DNA from: a virus
DNA: 27,316 nt
IMG/VR virus record: IMGVR_UViG_3300046167_000303
Location: 1 to 27,316 of that record
Direction: 5' to 3' (one strand)
Position 1 is the first letter of the stretch. The number at the start of each line of letters is the position of its first letter. Both the position numbers and the translations under genes were made by a program. This document shows, in pieces, positions 23,682-27,316 of this stretch. The notes beneath the pieces are model-generated. The model ran no database searches and had not been told where the DNA came from. It worked only from the letters and a program-made list of their open reading frames with translations.

Positions 23682-23956
23682 TGAGCGGCCCTCCTGGCTT
23701 TTGCTTTCTCGTTGTTATGATGCCTTGTCTCTTCGTTAAGTGGAGCGTGTAGCTCGTCTAAGTAGTCCAGGGCTAGTTTTTTCTGGTCTTTGGTTAATTG
23801 TATTAAGATCTTGTAATCTGATCTTTTCCACATCGGCCATTGGTAAAAACACTTATCTTTGTTTTTGTATTCCCAGAGAACTGGTTTGTTTATGCCTTCT
23901 ATATGGTCTTCCCAAACATAGAAATCATCTCTAAAGGTATCTGCAAATCTTTCCAT
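23678..23956 (-). CDS. 92-residue protein, unknown function
   Basis: A Trp-, Tyr- and Lys-rich soluble protein. The N-terminal half holds many aromatics (D-F-Y-V-W-E-D, C-F-Y-Q-W-P-M-W-K). The C-terminal half is helix (L-T-K-D-Q-K-K-L-A-L-D-Y-L-D-E-L) with a basic end. It starts on a TAATG overlap with the gene before it, after AAGGTGGG. No family is recognised. Confidence 0.68.
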   Translation of the reverse strand: MERFADTFRDDFYVWEDHIEGINKPVLWEYKNKDKCFYQWPMWKRSDYKILIQLTKDQKKLALDYLDELHAPLNEETRHHNNEKAKARRAAQ

Positions 23957-24156
23957 TACTTCCCACCTTTTAAAAATTCAACAAAGCCATCAATAATGTT
24001 TTCAGCTTCTTCAAGGCTAGTAGCATCAAACCAAAAATCCATTCCTAAATGGCCCCAGTTTTCATGTGCATATTTACTTGGTCTTACTGCAAAAATTGGT
24101 GTGCCATTATAACTAGCCATACCAATATTAAAATTATTATAAAGTTGCTTCTCCAT
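23956..24156 (-). CDS. 66-residue alpha/beta protein, unknown function
   Basis: A small soluble protein. An N-terminal strand region (P-I-F-A-V-R-P, W-G-H-L-G-M-D-F-W-F-D-A) is followed by a helix S-L-E-E-A-E-N-I-I-D-G-F-V-E-F-L. A perfect AGGAGG site precedes the ATG. The fold hint (beta, then a helix ending the chain) resembles single-domain phage inhibitors, but no match is known to me. Confidence 0.68.
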   Translation of the reverse strand: MEKQLYNNFNIGMASYNGTPIFAVRPSKYAHENWGHLGMDFWFDATSLEEAENIIDGFVEFLKGGK

Positions 24157-24165
24157 TACTTCCTC

Positions 24166-24255
24166 CTAGTTTTTTAGAAAATGATTAATTAAATAAGAAC
24201 CATGCCAAGCTTTGCGCCTGGCTGGTTTTCTGAATAGTTTTTTTAATAAGTTCAT
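24166..24255 (-). CDS. 29-residue basic peptide
   Basis: A very short frame starting on a TAATG overlap and preceded by the module AAGGAGGTAGCGTAATG. The product, M-N-L-L-K-K-L-F-R-K-P-A-R-R-K-A-W, is strongly basic and amphipathic, like a membrane-active or nucleic-acid-binding peptide. It may be a true minigene or only a relay between the genes on both sides. Confidence 0.5.
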   Translation of the reverse strand: MNLLKKLFRKPARRKAWHGSYLINHFLKN

Positions 24256-24434
24256 TACGCTACCTCCTTTATTACAATTTTAGCTTTTTTGTCACCGATT
24301 ATTTTTCTTGCTCTGTTAATTGCTTTTCTGTCAGTACCACAATTCATGTTGTGAATTTGAATATAGTTGCCATGTTGAGGCAAGTCCTCAAAGTTAAACC
24401 AGCCATTGCCATGTGTTCTAATTACATATTCCAT
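24255..24434 (-). CDS. 59-residue basic protein, unknown function
   Basis: A complete frame between coupled genes, with the AAGGAGGTAGCG site at its own start and a second copy encoded in its last codons (I-K-E-V-A). The N-terminal part is Trp/Phe/His-rich (H-G-N-G-W-F-N-F-E-D-L), and the C-terminal part is basic helix (R-K-A-I-N-R-A-R-K-I-I). It could bind nucleic acid. No family is recognised. Confidence 0.65.
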   Translation of the reverse strand: MEYVIRTHGNGWFNFEDLPQHGNYIQIHNMNCGTDRKAINRARKIIGDKKAKIVIKEVA

Positions 24435-24718
24435 TACGCTACCTCCTTTTTATTGTGGCTTGGCCACATGCTTTGGTTGATAATCATATCAACTGTGTTT
24501 TTATCTAAACCTTGATTAGTATTCCAGGCATTAATCTTTTCTTGGTTCCAATTCGCACAATCACCAATCTCAAGATCAACACAAGGATAATAACCACCCT
24601 CATAATCAACGACAGCAACAGTACCTGGTAAACCAATATCAGCTCCATCGTACAGCGCAACCCTCTTGCCTTCTGCTTTTTTCTTATCAACAAAGTGATT
24701 TATTTTATTAATATCCAT
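24434..24718 (-). CDS. 94-residue protein, unknown function
   Basis: I chose the ATG at 24718; the ATG at 24733 lies before the GGAGGT site and is rejected. Layout: helix (K-I-N-H-F-V-D-K-K-K), a beta barrel-like middle (R-V-A-L-Y-D-G-A-D-I-G-L-P-G-T-V-A-V-V-D) and a helical end, finishing K-K-E-V-A. The middle recalls small SH3-like barrels. The stop overlaps the next ATG. Confidence 0.68.
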   Translation of the reverse strand: MDINKINHFVDKKKAEGKRVALYDGADIGLPGTVAVVDYEGGYYPCVDLEIGDCANWNQEKINAWNTNQGLDKNTVDMIINQSMWPSHNKKEVA

Positions 24719-25011
24719 TACGCTACCTCCCATGTTTTTTTGTAAGCCATCACATGTCTTTGTAAACCACCCTGGTTGTAGATTGGTTTATCAACCTCGG
24801 TCTGACAACCTAACATGTAAGGGTTGACATTCTGAACTCTTCCATCTTCCAACTCAATAGTTACTGTTTTGTGGTAATACTCACAAGGCACAACCTTGGT
24901 AACAGTTCCCCAACCAGGTATGTTGGCCATGTCACCTTTGTAATAGATCTTGTCACCAGCATCAATGCCACCAACATATCTTTCATCGTTCCATTTGTGT
25001 TTATTAGTCAT
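24718..25011 (-). CDS. 97-residue SH3-like-barrel type protein
   Basis: First gene of its transcription unit. The text (A-G-D-K-I-Y-Y-K-G-D-M, G-W-G-T-V-T-K-V-V-P, K-T-V-T-I-E-L-E-D-G-R-V) suggests a small beta barrel of the KOW/SH3 kind, as in many phage regulators of host RNA polymerase or ribosomes. That is a fold guess, not a family match. It has a perfect AGGAGG site and lies under the promoter at 25047-25074. Its last codons (W-E-V-A) carry the next gene's GGAGGTAGCG site. Confidence 0.7.
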   Translation of the reverse strand: MTNKHKWNDERYVGGIDAGDKIYYKGDMANIPGWGTVTKVVPCEYYHKTVTIELEDGRVQNVNPYMLGCQTEVDKPIYNQGGLQRHVMAYKKTWEVA

Positions 25012-25046
25012 TTTTCCTCCTTATTTAACAACCTCATTACCCACTA

Positions 25047-25074
25047 AGTATAGCATGTACAATGCACATGTCTA
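25047..25074 (-). promoter_or_regulatory. Promoter of second minus-strand unit, with operator-like dyad
   Basis: On the minus strand, TAGACA (25074-25069), 16 bases, TATACT (25052-25047). Between the boxes is an inverted repeat CATGT-N7-ACATG (25054-25070), the right place for a repressor. It drives the genes from 25011 down to 22900. Confidence 0.6.
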
Positions 25075-25079
25075 CTCTT

Positions 25080-25547
25080 TTATACTATTAATTTAAGTTT
25101 TTTGATAGTGTCCTGGGCGTCTTTGTGTAGGATCCCAATACCGCCAGCTTGTATCCAGGCGTTGATGTTATCTGCTCTATCATCAATTAGTATGTGGTCC
25201 TCCCTGGCATAAACGGCCTTATGTTTGCCTTTGATGGTGCATGTTACAAGAACTCCAGGATCAACATTTTTTCTAATCCAGAAATATTTATCAGCTGCAA
25301 CTCTCTTTCTGTTTACATCACCAGTTGCTGTTAGGATCTCCCAATACAAACCAGTGCCTTTTACATAATTAATTAGATCTTGCATACCTGGCATAATTGG
25401 TAACTCCAGGAACAGTCCCTGGTCGCTTAAATCTTTTTTTCTATCATCATAGGTACCAGGATCCAAAGGGCCGTTTAAAAACTTTGGCCCTTCTACTCCT
25501 TTGACAAAATCAGCTAACACTCCGTCCATGTCTATAAATATGTTCAT
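25080..25547 (-). CDS. HAD-fold 5'(3')-deoxyribonucleotidase
   Basis: A 155-residue HAD phosphatase. Motif I is D6-M-D8-G-V-L-A-D-F, motif II I-L-T-A-T-G, and motif IV H-I-L-I-D-D-R-A-D-N-I; a Lys in G-K-H-K may be motif III. Asp6 is the nucleophile. The pattern fits the NT5C/YorS-like group, which removes phosphate from deoxynucleotides. In a phage it could drain host nucleotide pools or save bases for reuse. It is the last gene of the first minus-strand unit and overlaps the gene before it (ATGA). Confidence 0.88.
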   Translation of the reverse strand: MNIFIDMDGVLADFVKGVEGPKFLNGPLDPGTYDDRKKDLSDQGLFLELPIMPGMQDLINYVKGTGLYWEILTATGDVNRKRVAADKYFWIRKNVDPGVLVTCTIKGKHKAVYAREDHILIDDRADNINAWIQAGGIGILHKDAQDTIKKLKLIV

Positions 25548-25804
25548 GCCACTCCCTTGTCATATCTGGTCATTTTATCTTTTGGTATTTCCTTGTGAAT
25601 CCAGTCAATAATCATTGGATCTCTTTGGGTTGCTTTGTATGTATTCATAAACATATAAGCATCACAATCTTCCTCCAGGTAAACTTTGTTACCCATTTGG
25701 TAGCTGAACGGGCTGATCTTGTTGGCTATGCCTAGATCGTCTAGCTCTCTATCTTTAACAACCAGGTATCCATGGCTGCCTGTTATGTAAAATTTATATT
25801 CCAT
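25544..25804 (-). CDS. Conserved-type small phage protein (S-H-G-Y-L-V-V)
   Basis: An 86-residue protein. It begins with T-G-S-H-G-Y-L-V-V, then L-D-D-L-G-I-A-N-K-I-S-P-F-S-Y-Q, then K-V-Y-L-E-E-D-C-D-A-Y. This set recurs in small unknown proteins of many phages (form: G-H-G-W-L, then Y-L-E-E-D-C-D). The function is not established. It starts on a TAATG overlap with the gene before it, after AGGAGGATAA. Confidence 0.75.
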   Translation of the reverse strand: MEYKFYITGSHGYLVVKDRELDDLGIANKISPFSYQMGNKVYLEEDCDAYMFMNTYKATQRDPMIIDWIHKEIPKDKMTRYDKGVA

Positions 25805-25959
25805 TATTTATCCTCCTTATTTTTTAACGCGTCAAGTATCGTTTCAAGCTTTTCAAGATCATCCCAAAGGACCTGGCCTTTTTGAAGCTTTATGTTTTCA
25901 ATTGTCATTTCAAGTCTTTTTATTGCAAAAAACAATGTGTATCCTCCAATCGCTTTCAT
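25804..25959 (-). CDS. 51-residue helical protein
   Basis: A short complete frame with a GGAGGATAGG site and couplings at both ends. The N-terminal part is slightly hydrophobic (A-I-G-G-Y-T-L-F-F-A-I) and is followed by a Leu-spaced coiled coil (L-W-D-D-L-E-K-L-E-T-I-L-D-A-L). It may dimerise or attach to membrane. No family is recognised. Confidence 0.65.
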   Translation of the reverse strand: MKAIGGYTLFFAIKRLEMTIENIKLQKGQVLWDDLEKLETILDALKNKEDK

Positions 25960-25962
25960 AAC

Positions 25963-26481
25963 CTATCCTCCTATGTTGTTTTTAACCAGGCACTTACCAT
26001 AGACATGGTTGGCATAGTTAGTTAGTTTCTTTGTTATCTTTTCTTGCTCAGCATCTTTCTTTGCTATCTCTTCTTTATCCATCATTGTTGTGTTGACAAT
26101 CTGAACATCAACCATTTTTCTCACATGGTGTATTGTCTTCATTTCGCAGATCTTTGCTTTTTGGGCATCAGTTAACTTGGTAACATCAACAATCTCCTGG
26201 AACTCAGCAAGCCATTCTTTGCTATCCCAGACAGGATTTAATGTGTAAGTCTTGATGTGTCCCTGGTCATCTTCATAAAGAACTTTAATACCAGCATAAG
26301 TGCTTTTCTTAACAGCGCACCATTTATCAGTCTTGGGGTTTAGAGTCTGGTAACAAAGTCTGTCACCTCTCTTAGTTGTCTCAATCCAATATTTTCTCTT
26401 GGTTTTAAGAGTGTATCCCCAGGGATAATTGTCAACTGTCACAGCGTTGTCAGCTGCATCCTTGTTATAAATAATAGTCAT
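25963..26481 (-). CDS. 172-residue protein, unknown function
   Basis: The largest unknown of the minus-strand chain. The N-terminal 100 residues are beta-rich (Y-P-W-G-Y-T-L-K-T-K-R-K-Y-W-I-E, G-D-R-L-C-Y-Q-T-L-N, V-L-Y-E-D-D-Q-G-H). The rest is charged helix, with K-E-E-I-A-K-K-D-A-E-Q-E-K-I near 138. Its last codons (I-G-G) hold the GGAGGA site of the next gene, and its ATG overlaps the zinc-ribbon gene stop (one shared base). No catalytic motif is seen. Confidence 0.7.
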   Translation of the reverse strand: MTIIYNKDAADNAVTVDNYPWGYTLKTKRKYWIETTKRGDRLCYQTLNPKTDKWCAVKKSTYAGIKVLYEDDQGHIKTYTLNPVWDSKEWLAEFQEIVDVTKLTDAQKAKICEMKTIHHVRKMVDVQIVNTTMMDKEEIAKKDAEQEKITKKLTNYANHVYGKCLVKNNIGG

Positions 26482-26696
26482 TAGTTCAACCCTCCTTCTT
26501 CAATCATTTTTAAAATATCTTGTTTCTTTTTTTCCATGAATATTTCGCCACATGGATTGCAAAGAACTTTGTCATAACAGAACTGGATCTTGTTATTTCC
26601 TCCAGTAGCATCACAACCACATTCCTCACAAATCTTGCCATCATTGGTGCATGCCACATCAATAACTTCATCACTGCTTATTACATACTTAGTCAT
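26481..26696 (-). CDS. Zinc-ribbon-like small protein
   Basis: A 71-residue protein and first gene of the first minus-strand unit. The cysteine pattern I-C-E-E-C-G-C, then about 12 residues to F-C-Y-D-K-V-L-C-N-P-C-G, gives two or three C-x2-C knuckles able to bind zinc. The end is a Lys/Glu helix. It could be an early regulator acting on DNA, RNA or a host protein. AGGAG precedes the ATG, and the promoter at 26731-26758 lies just upstream. Confidence 0.7.
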   Translation of the reverse strand: MTKYVISSDEVIDVACTNDGKICEECGCDATGGNNKIQFCYDKVLCNPCGEIFMEKKKQDILKMIEEGGLN

Positions 26697-26730
26697 TTTT
26701 TACTCCTTTTAAATTAACAACCACATTCAT

Positions 26731-26758
26731 ATATTACACTATACTACTCTATTGTCAA
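26731..26758 (-). promoter_or_regulatory. Promoter of first minus-strand unit
   Basis: On the minus strand, a perfect TTGACA (26758-26753), 16 bases, then TAATAT (26736-26731), a weaker -10. It lies 35 bases before the zinc-ribbon gene and would serve genes down to the nucleotidase at 25080. Confidence 0.6.
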
Positions 26759-26772
26759 CACTCATACTGCAA

Positions 26773-26816
26773 TTAATAGTAATAAATAGTTAATAGTGTT
26801 GTATTTAAGCTATAAT
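26773..26816 (+). promoter_or_regulatory. Direct repeats and -10 box before terminase gene
   Basis: TTAATAGT occurs at 26773 and 26790 (17-base spacing), and a perfect TATAAT lies at 26811-26816, 11 bases before the ATG. No good -35 is present, so a regulator bound at the repeats may be needed. Transcripts would have almost no leader, and no Shine-Dalgarno site is visible. Confidence 0.45.
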
Positions 26817-26826
26817 TAATCGGATT

Positions 26827-27264
26827 ATGACAAATAAAATGCCAAAAAAACGAGGAAGGAAACCCATAAATATTGACCTGGAAAGGGTTGAATATCTGGC
26901 GTCTTTGAACATGGGAATCATGGATATATGCCGTAGCCTGGGGATAGGATGGGACACGTTCAATAAACATAGGAATAAAAAAAACTCGGAATTAAAGGAG
27001 AGATTGGACGCAGGGAAAGCGCGAGGACTTCAGCTCGCCACGTCCAAGCTCATGGAAAAAATCCAGGACGGTGACTTCAACTCCATCCAGCTCTACCTCA
27101 AATCAGCTGACAGAGACACCTGGGCGGAAAAACAAACAGTTGAACATAATCTAAATTTAAGTGACGTACTCACGCAGGCTCGGGCGCGCGTGATAGATCA
27201 CAAGCCAGGCAAACCCGAGCAGCTAATCAAGATCCCGCGCGAGAGCGAAGGCGCGAAGGAGTGA
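26827..27264 (+). CDS. Terminase small subunit
   Basis: A 145-residue protein. The basic start (K-K-R-G-R-K-P) and a helix-turn-helix (V-E-Y-L-A-S-L-N-M-G-I-M-D-I-C, then L-G-I-G-W-D-T-F-N-K-H) are followed by a helical oligomerisation part and Y-L-K-S-A-D-R-D-T-W. This matches short phage small terminases, which mark packaging sites for the large subunit. The C-terminal third is GC-rich (I-D-H-K-P-G-K-P), unlike the N-terminal part. The large subunit should follow at the right edge. An alternative is another phage HTH protein. Confidence 0.78.
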   Translation: MTNKMPKKRGRKPINIDLERVEYLASLNMGIMDICRSLGIGWDTFNKHRNKKNSELKERLDAGKARGLQLATSKLMEKIQDGDFNSIQLYLKSADRDTWAEKQTVEHNLNLSDVLTQARARVIDHKPGKPEQLIKIPRESEGAKE

Positions 27265-27316
27265 GCGTGCTAGCTAGCCCCCCCCCGTGTGTTTTTTCCT
27301 GGGTGCTTTATATAGA
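27261..27316 (+). CDS. Possible start of terminase large subunit (3' end outside window)
   Basis: A GTG at 27261 overlaps the small-subunit stop (GTGA) after AAGGAG, and the frame stays open to the edge, with a second GTG at 27267. It crosses a nine-C run (27278-27286) that would encode Pro-Pro. The 18 residues seen match nothing, and the run could hide an indel, so identity rests only on expected gene order. Confidence 0.3.
   Translation, partial: MSVLASPPPCVFSWVLYI
27269..27286. repeat. Perfect palindrome joined to nine-C run
   Basis: GCTAGCTAGC (27269-27278) is its own reverse complement and runs into a tract of nine C, the longest C run in the window. It might be a packaging or regulatory mark just after the small terminase, or simply a region prone to slippage and read errors. 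Confidence 0.4.

Noticed and set aside
24719-24733. Upstream ATG for the 94-residue protein
   Set aside because: It precedes the GGAGGT site that is ideally placed for the ATG at 24718.
26520-26970. Open frames on both strands around the divergent region at 26700-26826
   Set aside because: They run antisense to the zinc-ribbon and terminase genes and have no ribosome sites.

Overview
This window is most of the genome of a tailed double-stranded DNA phage, almost certainly a podovirus. The coat protein and head-tail adaptor look like the family typified by Escherichia phage SU10, and the virion block ends in three large Gln/Ala-rich proteins of the internal-virion (ejection) type. The sequence is visibly AT-rich, densely packed, and uses bacterial Shine-Dalgarno sites. 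The fibres, with repeated G-I-G-T-x-S-P units and a Peptidase_S74 chaperone tail, and many of the small proteins resemble those of uncultured aquatic phages. The host cannot be named from the sequence. I see no integrase, CRISPR array, tRNA or rRNA.

Layout: (1) Positions 1-15950, plus strand, carry late genes: a 5'-cut M15-peptidase endolysin, a holin-like protein, two small unknowns, scaffold, major capsid protein, an intrinsic terminator, adaptor, tail proteins, a virion gene broken by two +1 frameshifts, two tail fibres sharing an N-terminal anchor, a nozzle-like protein, a GNAT-like protein and three internal virion proteins. A small PD-(D/E)XK nuclease gene follows. (2) Positions 16337-16877, minus strand, hold two genes including a DUF3310 protein. 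They diverge from the replication operon over an 87-base region with overlapping promoters. (3) Positions 16965-22241, plus strand, form an overlapping early/replication operon: a small HTH protein, a Cas4/AddB-like nuclease with four Fe-S cysteines, a Sak4-type ATPase, a DUF669 protein with an SSB-like acidic tip, a Toprim primase-helicase, and a Mom-family DNA-modification protein.

(4) Positions 22242-22843 look like a plasmid-type origin: three 22-bp-spaced iterons, a perfect 8-bp-arm palindrome, a 13-bp hairpin, then a more GC-rich gene for a winged-helix protein. (5) Positions 22900-26696, minus strand, hold a chain of about 17 small genes in two transcription units. Most are coupled by ATGA, GTGA or TAATG overlaps. 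Several were found by reading the minus strand for short frames of 29-59 codons. The only clear enzyme is an HAD-fold deoxynucleotidase. (6) From 26827 the plus strand resumes with a terminase small subunit. The terminase large subunit and portal are absent and would be expected just after the right edge and just before the left edge, so the window fits a circular or circularly permuted genome cut between them.

Working model: the nuclease, Sak4, SSB-like and primase-helicase proteins make a recombination-linked replication module, possibly started at the iteron region. Mom would protect the DNA from host restriction. The minus-strand small proteins are probably early host-takeover factors.
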